64,000 nt of DNA, from assembly GCF_014639235.1 (NCBI RefSeq), contig NZ_BMFU01000013.1, positions 564 through 64,563 of the forward strand. Direction: 5' to 3'. Shown piece by piece: positions 6,981-16,236 of this stretch. Positions within the stretch are counted from its first letter, which is position 1. Each line of letters starts with the position of its first letter. The DNA is from Paenibacillus silvae (lineage in GTDB: Bacteria > Bacillota > Bacilli > Paenibacillales > Paenibacillaceae). The position numbers were made by a program, and so were the translations under genes. The notes below the pieces were generated by a model. The model was not told the origin of the DNA. It did no database searches and saw only the letters and a list, made by a program, of their open reading frames with translations.

Positions 6981-9152
6981 TTACTGATCAAGCTGCAGTT
7001 TCTCCAGGAACGGCTTTAACCGATCCACTACATAGTGGCTGCCCCCACGCCCGTTAACTTCTTCGATCACAGCAGCCAGAAGGAACGATGGCGATTCCGT
7101 GTCAAACGTAACGAAAAAGCCATTTTCCTGACCCTGCTCGCCCTTCTTCGCTTTCAGCTCTGCCGTACCGGTCTTGCCTGCGAGACCACCAGCAATCGAA
7201 CTGAGGGCATGTGCTGTTCCTCCTTGACGAGAAACAACCTCTTTCAAAGCATTTTTGACGGTGTTGGCCACATCGGGTGTAATAATTGCAACAGGGTCAG
7301 AGGTTTCTTTGCCAACAATGAGCACAGGCTTTACAAGCTTGCCTTCATTCACAAACGGCGTAAAAGCAGAAGCAAGATGAATCGGCGACATTAACATCTC
7401 CCCCTGTCCGTACGACGTGTCGGCAAGCAGCACTTCGGAGGATAAGTCCTTATGTGCTTCATTGGCATACTGACTCGGCTTCAGGTACAGCTCATCCATT
7501 CCGAAGTTATCGCCAAACCCGAACTTCTGGATGCCTTCGATGAACTTGGCACTGCCCATTTCGGTCGCTTCCATCGCAAAATAAATATTGTCGGAATACA
7601 CAAGCGCATCCACCATATTAACCGGGCTCAGGCTTTTCACCCGCTTGACGTAATATCCACCCCAGCTGTCATCTTTCCTCCACTGCAAACCGGAAATGTC
7701 ATGGGTTTTATCCGCGGTTGTTACGTTCTCCATCAATCCAGCTGCCGCAGTAATTGCTTTGAAGGTCGAGCCAGGGGCATACCGTGTTGTTACTCGATTG
7801 ATAAAAGGAAGCTTCTCATTCGCAGAATAGGCGTCCCATTCTGCCTGCGTCAGACCCGTCACCATTTTGTTTGGATCGTACGACGGTGCACTTACCAGAG
7901 CCATCAGGTTGCCATCCTTCGGATTCATCATCACCATTGCTCCGGCATCACCGCCGCCAGCCAGCGTTTGATACAGCTTTTTCTGCTGCGCCGAGCTGAT
8001 CGTAAGCTGCACATCCTTGCCATCCACCGCATCCTTGCGAATTAATTCGGAAAGGGTATTCCCCGCTTCATCGGTGATCTCAATCAAAGCACCTCGCTCT
8101 CCGCGCAGCTGTTTCTCCATGGATTGCTCCAGTCCCGCTTTGCCGATCCAGTCCTCCGCGCGGTAGTAACCCTCGGTGTCTTTGTCCAGGTCCTCCTTGG
8201 TCGCTTTACGAACATAGCCAATCAGATGAGCGGCTGCTTCTCCAAGGGGATAATAACGGACCTCCTTGCTCTGCAATGCAACACCACGCAGTGAATCTGG
8301 AACATCGAACTCCTCTGTAGAACCGATCGGGACAAAAAATCCGGGCTTGACCCACGTTTGATTCAGTGCCTTCTGAATGCCTTCTACGGTTACATTGTAA
8401 TAATCTGCGATGCGAGCAATCATCTGATCGGGTTGATCTCCCAGCTTCTCAGGCACAATTCCCCATTCATTCATGGTACCTTGGGTTGCGAGCGGTAATC
8501 CATCACGATCTACAATATCTCCTCGAGTCGGAAACAGAGTCTTCACTCGAACCTTGTTTCCTTTCACCATGTCACTGAGAATCAGGGATGGCTGCCAGTT
8601 AATTTGCCAGATCTTGCTCCCGTCCTCCAGCTCCTGTCTAACTAACTTTAACGTATGGGTCTCACTGATATCTCCCAGAAAAGTAGTCAGGTGAAGATTG
8701 TAATTTGCCTCGTAGAGGTCCGGATTACCTTCATTCTGCTGTGTCTTACCGTCATCCTGCTGTGTCTTACCATCATTCTCCTGACCCGTCTTCGCCTCTG
8801 AAACCGATTCCTGATCTGTATTCGCTCCGGCATCTGCTCCAGCTTCAGTCTCTGCTCCCTGCATTTGCTGCAGCTCAGCCTTGATGTCGGAAACCTGCAT
8901 ACCCGTATATATGGCATTGTATTTCTCGACAAACTGCTCCTTTGTCATGCCTGCCTCGGTCAGCGAAGCAGGTGACATCAACGAATACAGCTGGTCGAAC
9001 TCTTTCTTTTGCAGATGCTCTATGTACTGATTTACGGTAGTCTGGGGTTTCGCTTCCTCGGGTTTGTTGTTCTGCATGTATAAATACATTCCGATGCCGC
9101 CTGCAAACAGGATGGGCAGAAGTCCATATAATAATTTTCGTTTTGATCTCAT
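6981..9152 (-). CDS. class B penicillin-binding protein (PbpC/PBP3-like, MecA-type N-terminus)
   Basis: 723 residues. An uncleaved membrane anchor (residues 7-26) is followed by an NTF2-like MecA_N domain (about 35-190), a PBP dimerisation domain (about 205-370) and a transpeptidase domain (about 390-720). The penicillin-binding motifs are intact: Ser462-Thr-Phe-Lys465, Ser520-Asp-Asn522 and Lys660-Thr-Gly. It should cross-link peptidoglycan outside the membrane. The MecA_N domain carries a low-complexity insert (about residues 100-145) with a tandem repeat (see 8733-8774). GAGGTG lies 7 bp before ATG. MecA-type architecture is known both in housekeeping PBP3 of Bacillus and in beta-lactam-resistant PBP2a; resistance cannot be claimed here. 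Confidence 0.9.
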   Translation of the reverse strand: MRSKRKLLYGLLPILFAGGIGMYLYMQNNKPEEAKPQTTVNQYIEHLQKKEFDQLYSLMSPASLTEAGMTKEQFVEKYNAIYTGMQVSDIKAELQQMQGAETEAGADAGANTDQESVSEAKTGQENDGKTQQDDGKTQQNEGNPDLYEANYNLHLTTFLGDISETHTLKLVRQELEDGSKIWQINWQPSLILSDMVKGNKVRVKTLFPTRGDIVDRDGLPLATQGTMNEWGIVPEKLGDQPDQMIARIADYYNVTVEGIQKALNQTWVKPGFFVPIGSTEEFDVPDSLRGVALQSKEVRYYPLGEAAAHLIGYVRKATKEDLDKDTEGYYRAEDWIGKAGLEQSMEKQLRGERGALIEITDEAGNTLSELIRKDAVDGKDVQLTISSAQQKKLYQTLAGGGDAGAMVMMNPKDGNLMALVSAPSYDPNKMVTGLTQAEWDAYSANEKLPFINRVTTRYAPGSTFKAITAAAGLMENVTTADKTHDISGLQWRKDDSWGGYYVKRVKSLSPVNMVDALVYSDNIYFAMEATEMGSAKFIEGIQKFGFGDNFGMDELYLKPSQYANEAHKDLSSEVLLADTSYGQGEMLMSPIHLASAFTPFVNEGKLVKPVLIVGKETSDPVAIITPDVANTVKNALKEVVSRQGGTAHALSSIAGGLAGKTGTAELKAKKGEQGQENGFFVTFDTESPSFLLAAVIEEVNGRGGSHYVVDRLKPFLEKLQLDQ
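8733..8774 (-). repeat. 21-bp in-frame tandem repeat in the PBP gene
   Basis: Two copies encode DGKTQQD and DGKTQQN in a Gln/Asp/Gly-rich linker inside the N-terminal domain. Copies differ at only a few bases, so recent slippage is likely. Confidence 0.8.
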
Positions 9153-9327
9153 GTCAGTTCACCTCTACTCTATACTATAGATTTCCAGCACGGATTACAC
9201 AATGTAACAAATCTGATGAATTTGTCATTAAAAATAGCCTTCGGCTCACATAATATGTTTAAATAAGAATAGTGAATTACATACTAAAGCTTTTTTGCTG
9301 TGAAGCAAAAGGCTGAAAAGGAGCCCG

Positions 9328-9735
9328 ATGATGGAAATCAGCTATTTTTTACTCCCCAAAGCCGAAGTGGCCTATATCGAGTCTACCGCTTCCATGAAAG
9401 ATGCTATCGAGCAGCTGGAATCGCACCACTACACCGCCATTCCCGTAATTGACGCGGATGGAAAATATGTTGCTACTCTGTCCGAAGGCGATCTGTTATG
9501 GAAAATGCGGGGCACTCCCGGTTTGACATTTGACAATATGGATCAAGTGCAGGTGCATGAGATCAGCAATCGCGTTTATAATGAATGCGTGTACATCGAA
9601 GCAGAGATGGAAGATATGCTGACCCTTGCAGCAGATCAGAACTTTGTACCCGTGGTCGATATAGATCGTGTCTTTCTCGGCATCATTCGTCGTAAAGATA
9701 TCATTGAATATTACACCCGCAACATTTCGGATTAA
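9328..9735 (+). CDS. CBS-domain pair protein
   Basis: 135 residues with two CBS motifs: about 15-60 (MKDAIEQLESHHYTAIPVID) and about 75-128 (ending FLGIIRRKDIIEYYT). Stand-alone CBS pairs bind adenosine nucleotides. The size and layout resemble the Bacillus c-di-AMP-binding protein DarB/YkuL, but the identity is not proven. AAGGAG lies 4 bp before the first ATG and 7 bp before a second ATG at 9331, so 9331 may be the true start. It is monocistronic with a terminator at 9794-9817. Confidence 0.75.
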   Translation: MMEISYFLLPKAEVAYIESTASMKDAIEQLESHHYTAIPVIDADGKYVATLSEGDLLWKMRGTPGLTFDNMDQVQVHEISNRVYNECVYIEAEMEDMLTLAADQNFVPVVDIDRVFLGIIRRKDIIEYYTRNISD

Positions 9736-9793
9736 CATGAATCTAAAGGAGCAACAGATACACAGGTGTGTCTGCAAAAGATACTACGAAGAA

Positions 9794-9817
9794 GGCGAGC
9801 TTACGGGCTCGTCTTTT
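9794..9817 (+). terminator. intrinsic terminator after the CBS gene
   Basis: GGCGAGC and GCTCGTC form a 7-bp stem with a 6-nt loop followed by TTTTT. Confidence 0.75.
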
Positions 9818-9934
9818 TGGTGTCTGTACAGAAAAACTTCAAAACATATTCCATATCGTGGATTTATAATAAAAATGTTGCTAATTATCGCTGAAATAAA
9901 TACAATATTCATCATAATTCGACATTTATCCCCA

Positions 9935-9970
9935 TGAACATACCAGCCTATGTTCAGAATCTGTTCAGAA
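9935..9970. promoter_or_regulatory. candidate regulator site upstream of the exopolysaccharide operon
   Basis: Two exact copies of TGTTCAGAA (9951-9959 and 9962-9970) repeat with 11-bp spacing, the layout used by OmpR/PhoP-family response regulators. An overlapping inverted repeat TGAACAT-N8-ATGTTCA spans 9935-9956. The remaining 9818-10047 is AT-rich and holds no gene. The regulator is unknown. Confidence 0.35.
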
Positions 9971-10047
9971 CCACATTGTATGATAGACATATCTTAAGAC
10001 TTGATAAACGCTAACTATTTTACCACGCATAGAGAGAGGTATGCACC

Positions 10048-12324
10048 TTGAATCGTTTAAGCACACGCAACAAAATACTGGTCACCGCAACAGTCATTAT
10101 GTCCTGTATTTACGTCATCTGGCGTACATTCTTCACCATTCCTTTCGGCCATGGCCCTCTTGCTGTGACCGCTGGTCTTGCCCTCCTGATTGTTGAACTC
10201 ATCGGTATGTTTGAACTGGCTGTGCATTTCTATAATATGACCCGGCTTGAATATCCTGAGCTCCCCGTTGTGGACGAGGCTTTATATCCGGATGTCGATG
10301 TCTTTATTGCAACCTACAATGAACCGGCATCCCTGCTCTTCAAAACGATAAACGGCTGTCTCAACATGGATTATCCTGACCGCTCCAAAGTACATATTTA
10401 TCTATGTGACGACTCCAATCGTCCCGAGATGCGTGAACTTGCCGCTCATATGGGTATCCACTACCTGACCCGAACCGAGCATATCCACGCCAAGGCTGGA
10501 AACCTGAACAACGCCATGAAGCATACTTCCTCACCTCTAATCGCCACGTTTGATGCCGATATGATTCCGAAGCATGATTTTCTGACGTCCTGTGTGCCGT
10601 ATTTTCTGACAGGAGAGAAAATTGGCTTCGTTCAGACTCCGCAGAGCTTCTATAATCCCGATCAGTTTCAGTACAACCTGTATTCAGAAGCACGAATCCC
10701 GAACGAACAGGACTACTTCTACCGTGATGTGCAGGTTGGACGTAACAAGTCCAACTCCGTCATTTATGGTGGAACCAATACGGTGCTGTCCAGACAAGCC
10801 CTTGAGGATGTTGGCGGTTTCTATACCGGGTCGATTACAGAAGATTTTGCAACCGGCATTGAAATGCAGAGCAAAGGGTATCGCTGTTATGCCACCAATA
10901 AGGTGCTGGCTTCAGGACTTGCTCCCGGTGATCTGAAAAGCCTGATCAAGCAGCGTCAGCGCTGGGCACGCGGATGTATCCAGACGGGCAGAAAATTGAA
11001 CATTCTCTTCAAGAGAGGTCTTACTTTTGCCCAGAGACTGAATTATATCTCATCCATCACCTACTGGTATGCCGGCTTAAAAAGGCTGCTGTACATTATG
11101 TCGCCTATTCTGTTTGCTGTGTTTGGTGTGCTGGTGGTGAAATGCACCATTCTGGAAATTCTGGTGTTCTGGCTGCCGATGTATCTGCTGACCAATACAT
11201 GTCTGCGTATGCTGTCAGGCAATATTCGAACGACCAAATGGACCAATGTATATGAAACGATATTGTTTCCGTCGCTGCTGCCTGCGGTTATTCTGGAAAC
11301 ACTCGGCATCACCATGAACAAATTTGCAGTCACTCGCAAAGATGGAGCACATAATGATCGCAGCTACCAGATCAAACAGATCATTCCCCATCTCATTCTG
11401 GCGGTGCTGTCCGTAATTGGTATCGTGAATTGTATCCATTGGACCTTTAGTCAAGGCACGATTGGTTTTCTTGTCGTTCTATACTGGTTGCTGATTAACT
11501 TCTACAACATTATGATGTCCATCTTTTTCCTCAGCGGACGCAAGGTGTTCCGTAACCATGAGCGTGTGCTCGCTGCTGTGGAGTGTACGCTGACCACAGA
11601 GGGGGAAACCCTCTCGTCTGTTACTTATGATATCTCGGAAGGCGGCATTTCCATTCTGCTGGATACACCAAGATACATTCCGAGTGATGCTGAATTTGGC
11701 GTGCAGCTGGTATCGAGTCCTTATTCGAGCGAGTTCAAAGCCAAGGTCACACACGTCACTACATTTGGAACCAAGTGGAAGTATGCATTTAAAGTGCATG
11801 AGATTAACGAAGCAGAGCAGCGCCAGCTGCTGCACATTGTGTATGATCGCGAGCCAACGCTTCCTCAGAAGCTGGACAAGGATATCAGTACATTTGAAGA
11901 CATTCGTCTGAACTTTGTACGCCGTGGACAGATCGGCATGATGTCGAACCGCAAGCTGGCCCGTATTTCGCTGAACCACGAGCTTGAAACATTCGAGTAT
12001 GGCACAGTGACCCTGCTGGATTTTAACTACGATTTTATACTCTTGCAGATGTCTCACCCGGAAATGGCCTACGAAGTTCGTCTGCCTCTTGCGGAAAATC
12101 TGATTCTCGACTGTGAATGGGTAAAATCAATGCGAAGCAAACACGGCATTTTGTATCGGGTTCGAAACATTCGCGACATCGCCCGCAGTGGTCAAATGCC
12201 AGAGCTGGAGGCCCTTTTGAAGCAGTGGAATGTAGCGTATATCGAGTCTCGCAAACCAAAGGGCACATCCTCTTACAAAAACTTCGTCTCCGATGATGAA
12301 CTGAACGAGATGGCTTATTTATAA
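10048..12324 (+). CDS. BcsA-like polysaccharide synthase, GT2 with PilZ domain
   Basis: 758 residues from a TTG start with GAGAGG about 9 bp upstream. Membrane helices lie at about 8-30 and 38-60, the GT2 catalytic domain at about 80-310, a second helix block at about 325-490 and PilZ at about 498-600. Catalytic motifs of processive synthases are complete: Asp121-Asp-Ser, DAD at 169-171, TED at 264-266 and QRQRW at 302-306. PilZ has the c-di-GMP-binding RxxxR (Arg502/Arg506) and DxSxxG (Asp528 to Gly533). The last 150 residues form an extra domain I cannot name. The product is a beta-linked glycan extruded through the membrane; sugar identity is not determinable. First gene of a four-gene operon. 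Confidence 0.88.
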   Translation: MNRLSTRNKILVTATVIMSCIYVIWRTFFTIPFGHGPLAVTAGLALLIVELIGMFELAVHFYNMTRLEYPELPVVDEALYPDVDVFIATYNEPASLLFKTINGCLNMDYPDRSKVHIYLCDDSNRPEMRELAAHMGIHYLTRTEHIHAKAGNLNNAMKHTSSPLIATFDADMIPKHDFLTSCVPYFLTGEKIGFVQTPQSFYNPDQFQYNLYSEARIPNEQDYFYRDVQVGRNKSNSVIYGGTNTVLSRQALEDVGGFYTGSITEDFATGIEMQSKGYRCYATNKVLASGLAPGDLKSLIKQRQRWARGCIQTGRKLNILFKRGLTFAQRLNYISSITYWYAGLKRLLYIMSPILFAVFGVLVVKCTILEILVFWLPMYLLTNTCLRMLSGNIRTTKWTNVYETILFPSLLPAVILETLGITMNKFAVTRKDGAHNDRSYQIKQIIPHLILAVLSVIGIVNCIHWTFSQGTIGFLVVLYWLLINFYNIMMSIFFLSGRKVFRNHERVLAAVECTLTTEGETLSSVTYDISEGGISILLDTPRYIPSDAEFGVQLVSSPYSSEFKAKVTHVTTFGTKWKYAFKVHEINEAEQRQLLHIVYDREPTLPQKLDKDISTFEDIRLNFVRRGQIGMMSNRKLARISLNHELETFEYGTVTLLDFNYDFILLQMSHPEMAYEVRLPLAENLILDCEWVKSMRSKHGILYRVRNIRDIARSGQMPELEALLKQWNVAYIESRKPKGTSSYKNFVSDDELNEMAYL

Positions 12325-12344
12325 ATAATGGAGGCAAAAAAAGC

Positions 12345-13514
12345 ATGCGTACGAAATGGCAGCAGTGGCTGCTTATCGCAATTGTCGCGGGTTTATGGAG
12401 TGCATGCTCCAATTCCACCGCTAATGCAGCTGCTTCGGCTCAGCCTGAACAGCTTCACTGGAGCGAACGCTCTATACATAAGTGGAACAACGGCGCTAAG
12501 GTGCAGTCCCATGTGGACCGTAATGGCAGCTTGCAGATCAGCACCGACACACAGGGGCTAGACAAAGGATTTTATTCTGCCTATCTATATGAACTGCAGA
12601 ACAGGGACTGGTCGGGCAGCGGTGAACTAAGGTTCTCTGTACGCAATGACTCGGATCAGGTGCTGCCACTAAACGTTGTGATCACCCGAGCTGACCGGGC
12701 CGCACTCACTGTATCGAACGAACGTCAGGTCATCCTGATTCCAAAAGCAACCAAAGAACCCAAATTGGTTCGCCCGGTGGATGGGTTGATTGAACTTGCG
12801 CCAGAGTTTGAAGGCGAGGTTCGTGTTCCCTTTTCCAGTCTCATGATTCAATATAAACCCGCTACCGCTGGACAAGTCACTCCGGGGAAAATTCTGAGCT
12901 GGGGCATCACCATGACGACATCGGAAAATGCACAGCTGCGCTATCGCGTAGGAAACGTCAAGCTGGTGCCAGCTAAAGAAGCAGCTGTGGAGAACAGCTT
13001 GTCCACTGTGCACATCCGCGGAGATGAACGCGTAGTCCTACCGGTTGCGGGTCAATCCGTGGCTCAATATACGGTAAGTGGTTCGCCAGAGAGCTCGGAC
13101 GTCCAATTCCAGCTTGCACATCCTGTACAGGGCGTGTCCATCACATCAGATGGACTGCTGACCCTTGAGACAGAAGCCGCCGGAATCAAATCGGTTGTAA
13201 TTCAGGCTGTGATTGATCAGCGGTGGACCAGCAGCTTCATCGTTGCGCTTGATCCTTCCACGGCCATGCAGGTCAAGGAAGCCGACGGAACCCCCCGTTT
13301 CATCCCTGCACCTGACCAGGTGTCCAAAGTGCTGGAGCCTTCTGCCATATTGTTAAAGCCCTGGATGGAATGGATGATTCGCATCGGCCTGCTCTTCATC
13401 GGGCTTCTGGTTGTGATCCCTTACTGGCTGTGGAGAAGAGAGCAGCGCGCCTTCCAATCTGGTAAAGCCCATTCCATGAATCATCGCCGGTCCAAACGAT
13501 TGTTCCGCATGTAA
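12345..13514 (+). CDS. secreted, C-terminally anchored protein of the exopolysaccharide operon
   Basis: 389 residues. The N-terminal signal (about 1-30) ends near WSACSNSTANA; Cys at 21 could be a lipobox, but Trp at -3 is atypical. The middle is beta-rich extracytoplasmic sequence. A C-terminal membrane helix (about 344-362, GLLFIGLLVVIPYWL) precedes a basic tail. Gene position and topology (exported beta-sandwich plus C-terminal anchor, right after the synthase) match BcsB, although I see no clear BcsB sequence signature. It probably guides the emerging chain. GGAGG lies before the ATG, 20 bp after the synthase stop. Confidence 0.7.
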   Translation: MRTKWQQWLLIAIVAGLWSACSNSTANAAASAQPEQLHWSERSIHKWNNGAKVQSHVDRNGSLQISTDTQGLDKGFYSAYLYELQNRDWSGSGELRFSVRNDSDQVLPLNVVITRADRAALTVSNERQVILIPKATKEPKLVRPVDGLIELAPEFEGEVRVPFSSLMIQYKPATAGQVTPGKILSWGITMTTSENAQLRYRVGNVKLVPAKEAAVENSLSTVHIRGDERVVLPVAGQSVAQYTVSGSPESSDVQFQLAHPVQGVSITSDGLLTLETEAAGIKSVVIQAVIDQRWTSSFIVALDPSTAMQVKEADGTPRFIPAPDQVSKVLEPSAILLKPWMEWMIRIGLLFIGLLVVIPYWLWRREQRAFQSGKAHSMNHRRSKRLFRM

Positions 13515-13546
13515 GTTGTTTATTTCATCTCCAAGGAGGAAAGGCA

Positions 13547-14968
13547 GTGCTCTTTTCCAGTGTCGTTTTTTTATTTTATTTTTTGCCGCTTGTATTAGGG
13601 CTCTATTATGTACTGCGATTTTCGGTAACGTTGAAAAACATGCTGCTGCTTGCAGCCAGTCTATTCTTCTATGCGTGGGGTGAGCCTCGCTTCGTACTGG
13701 TCATGCTGGTATCGATTGCACTGAATTATGTGTTCGCCCTGCTTGTAGACAAGTATCGCGATCGGCGTAATGCCGCATACACCATTATTACTGTGATGCT
13801 TGCTGCCAATCTGGGCATGCTGTTTGTTTATAAGTATTTGGCGTTTGCCCTGCGCATTGTGAATGAAAGCACAGGTTTTGGTCTGAGCATTCCACATATT
13901 GCGCTGCCGCTCGGTATTTCTTTTTTCACCTTCCATGCGATCTCTTATGTTATTGATGTGTACCGCGGACATGGCAGTGTGCAGAAAAACCCGTTTTATG
14001 TCGCTCTGTATATTTCCTTTTTCCCTCAGCTGGTTGCGGGGCCTATTCTGCGTTACAACATGATTGCGGATCAGATGATGCATCGCAAGGAGAGCTGGGA
14101 CAAGTTCGCGGTAGGCTGCTGCCGCTTCATTGTCGGTTTGAGCAAAAAGGTGCTGTTATCCAACAGCATGGCCATTGTTGCCGATCACGCCTTCAGCGTG
14201 GGAGGAACGTCCGATATGGCATCAAGTCTGGCGTGGTTGGGCGCTATTGCCTATACGCTGCAAATTTATTTCGACTTCTCCGGTTATTCCGATATGGCGA
14301 TTGGACTTGCGTTAATGTTTGGCTTCAAGTTTGAAGAAAACTTCAAGTATCCGTACATTTCCCGATCTATCACTGAATTCTGGCGCCGCTGGCATATCTC
14401 GCTTGGAACCTGGTTCAAGGAATATGTCTACTTCCCGCTCGGAGGCTCACGAGTCAGCAACAAGGATAAAATGATCCGCAACCTGCTTGTCGTCTGGGGA
14501 CTTACAGGTGTCTGGCATGGCGCGGAATGGACATTTGTTATCTGGGGTTTAATCAACTTTGCCTTCATTGCTTTAGAGAAAATTTTCAATCTGGACAAAG
14601 GCATTCGTTTTGCTCCGCTCAGACATGTCTATGCCATGTTTGTAGTTGTCATTGGCTGGGTCATTTTCCGTTCACCCGATCTGCTGCAGGCAGGCAACTA
14701 TCTTGGCAACATGTTCGGCTTGTACGGCAACGGGTTCTGGAGTGATACAACCGGGATGTTCATGAAGGAATATGCACTCTTCTTCATACTCGGCATTCTC
14801 TTCTCCACACCGATTGCCTTGCGTATGAACAAATGGATGGTGGATGGCGTTCGCTTCGGCAAACCGCTGGAGCTGATCTACCCGGTAAGCATCATCGCTT
14901 TGTTCCTCGTATGTGTATCCTATCTGGTCAAAGGAACGTATAATCCGTTTATTTATTTCAATTTCTGA
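13547..14968 (+). CDS. MBOAT-family O-acyltransferase, AlgI/DltB-like
   Basis: 473 residues with about 10-12 membrane segments and a GTG start after AAGGAGG. It shows the MBOAT core: SITEFWRRWHISLGTWFKEY, then GLTGVWHGAEWTFVIWG with the conserved catalytic His. AlgI and relatives pass acetyl groups across the membrane to exopolysaccharide in partnership with AlgX/AlgJ proteins, and such a partner is the next gene. The role proposed is O-acetylation of the glycan made by the 10048 synthase. Confidence 0.88.
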   Translation: MLFSSVVFLFYFLPLVLGLYYVLRFSVTLKNMLLLAASLFFYAWGEPRFVLVMLVSIALNYVFALLVDKYRDRRNAAYTIITVMLAANLGMLFVYKYLAFALRIVNESTGFGLSIPHIALPLGISFFTFHAISYVIDVYRGHGSVQKNPFYVALYISFFPQLVAGPILRYNMIADQMMHRKESWDKFAVGCCRFIVGLSKKVLLSNSMAIVADHAFSVGGTSDMASSLAWLGAIAYTLQIYFDFSGYSDMAIGLALMFGFKFEENFKYPYISRSITEFWRRWHISLGTWFKEYVYFPLGGSRVSNKDKMIRNLLVVWGLTGVWHGAEWTFVIWGLINFAFIALEKIFNLDKGIRFAPLRHVYAMFVVVIGWVIFRSPDLLQAGNYLGNMFGLYGNGFWSDTTGMFMKEYALFFILGILFSTPIALRMNKWMVDGVRFGKPLELIYPVSIIALFLVCVSYLVKGTYNPFIYFNF

Positions 14969-14982
14969 GAGAAGGATGTTAT

Positions 14983-16236
14983 ATGCATAACTTTTTTGCC
15001 AAAAAGAGACTCACCGCCTTCCTCTTCATTATGGTGCTGGCTGCGTTCTCCATCCTCAATATGATTCAGTCTTTCGAGCCGTTAAAAAAGACGCTGGCAT
15101 CGGCAGACTATCGTTTCTCCAATGCCAAGGGCATCATTAACAAGCTGGATGCAGACATCAATGAGCATGTTTTTGAAAAGTTCGGGTTCGTGGAGGCCTA
15201 CGGTTACTTGCAGGCACTGATGTGGAAAAACGAGGAGAATAACTTCGAGGTGGTCAAAGATACCGAAGGCAAGCTGCATTATACCTACTTCGCTACCGGG
15301 CCGACCGATACGAAGCAGCTTTCTGACCGGGTTGCCGAGCTCGGGGCACAATTGGATGCCAAAACCAAGTTGACCTATGTTATGACACCCGACAAATATG
15401 TACGTGGACATACAACGTTCCCGGAAGGCATTCCTTATAATTATAATAACGAAACCGCCGATGGCTTTCTGAATCATCTGAAGCAGGCCGGAATCGACAC
15501 ACTCGACTTGCGCGAGGGACTGCTGGAGAGCGGCATACCTGCGAAGGACCTTTTTTTCACAACCGATCATCACTGGAAAATCAGAACGGCCTTCTGGGCG
15601 TTCGGTCAGCTGGTTCATCATCTGGATGGCGTGTATAACAAGCCACTGGACCCGGAGCATTATTTTACGGATATCAACAACTACAACATCATTCCATACA
15701 AGGATTTCTTTATTGGCTCACAAGGGCGCAAGACGGGGAAATTGTATGCAGGCGACGATGATTTTGATCTCATCTATCCAAAATTCAAAACGAACTACTC
15801 GTTCTACTTCCAGACAGGCGACACCAAGGCAACATTAAACGGACGCTTCGAGGATGCCCTGCTGACAACGTATCCACTGAATGTGAAGGGTACTGCCTAT
15901 GATCTCACTGCTGATAAATATTTTACGTATCTATATGGCAATCAAGGGATCGTACATGTGACCAATAAAGACAATCCGAACGGACTCAAGGTGATGTTTA
16001 TTAAAGACTCGCTGGCTGTGCCGATGATATCTTTCCTCTCGACCGTAGTATCTGATGTGTATCTGGTTGATCCACGATATTATACCGGGGACATTATTGA
16101 TTTTGCGAAAAAGACCGACCTTGATCACGTCTTTGTGTCCATCTCGCCTCAGGATCTCGTGGATGAGTTTTTCCCTTACGGGAAAAACGAGAAGACAGAT
16201 GATCATTACGCAGCTCCAAATAAAGGAGCTATATAA
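14983..16236 (+). CDS. DHHW-family AlgX/AlgJ-like polysaccharide O-acetylation protein
   Basis: 417 residues. A membrane anchor (about 9-27) precedes an extracytoplasmic SGNH-like domain containing TTDHHWKIRTAFWAF, the DHHW motif with the Asp-His pair. The serine of the SGNH triad is probably the one in VMFIKDSLAVPM. Such proteins take acetyl from the MBOAT partner and transfer it to the polymer. Start 14 bp after the MBOAT stop with a GAAGGA site. The last codon (ATA) and stop (TAA) are supplied by the terminal repeat of the element at 16231-16462, so the natural C-terminus may have been altered. Confidence 0.82.
   Translation: MHNFFAKKRLTAFLFIMVLAAFSILNMIQSFEPLKKTLASADYRFSNAKGIINKLDADINEHVFEKFGFVEAYGYLQALMWKNEENNFEVVKDTEGKLHYTYFATGPTDTKQLSDRVAELGAQLDAKTKLTYVMTPDKYVRGHTTFPEGIPYNYNNETADGFLNHLKQAGIDTLDLREGLLESGIPAKDLFFTTDHHWKIRTAFWAFGQLVHHLDGVYNKPLDPEHYFTDINNYNIIPYKDFFIGSQGRKTGKLYAGDDDFDLIYPKFKTNYSFYFQTGDTKATLNGRFEDALLTTYPLNVKGTAYDLTADKYFTYLYGNQGIVHVTNKDNPNGLKVMFIKDSLAVPMISFLSTVVSDVYLVDPRYYTGDIIDFAKKTDLDHVFVSISPQDLVDEFFPYGKNEKTDDHYAAPNKGAI

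Noticed and set aside
6981..9152. PBP2a-type beta-lactam resistance gene
   Set aside because: The MecA_N architecture is shared with ordinary Bacillus PBP3, and no mec regulators or cassette features are present.
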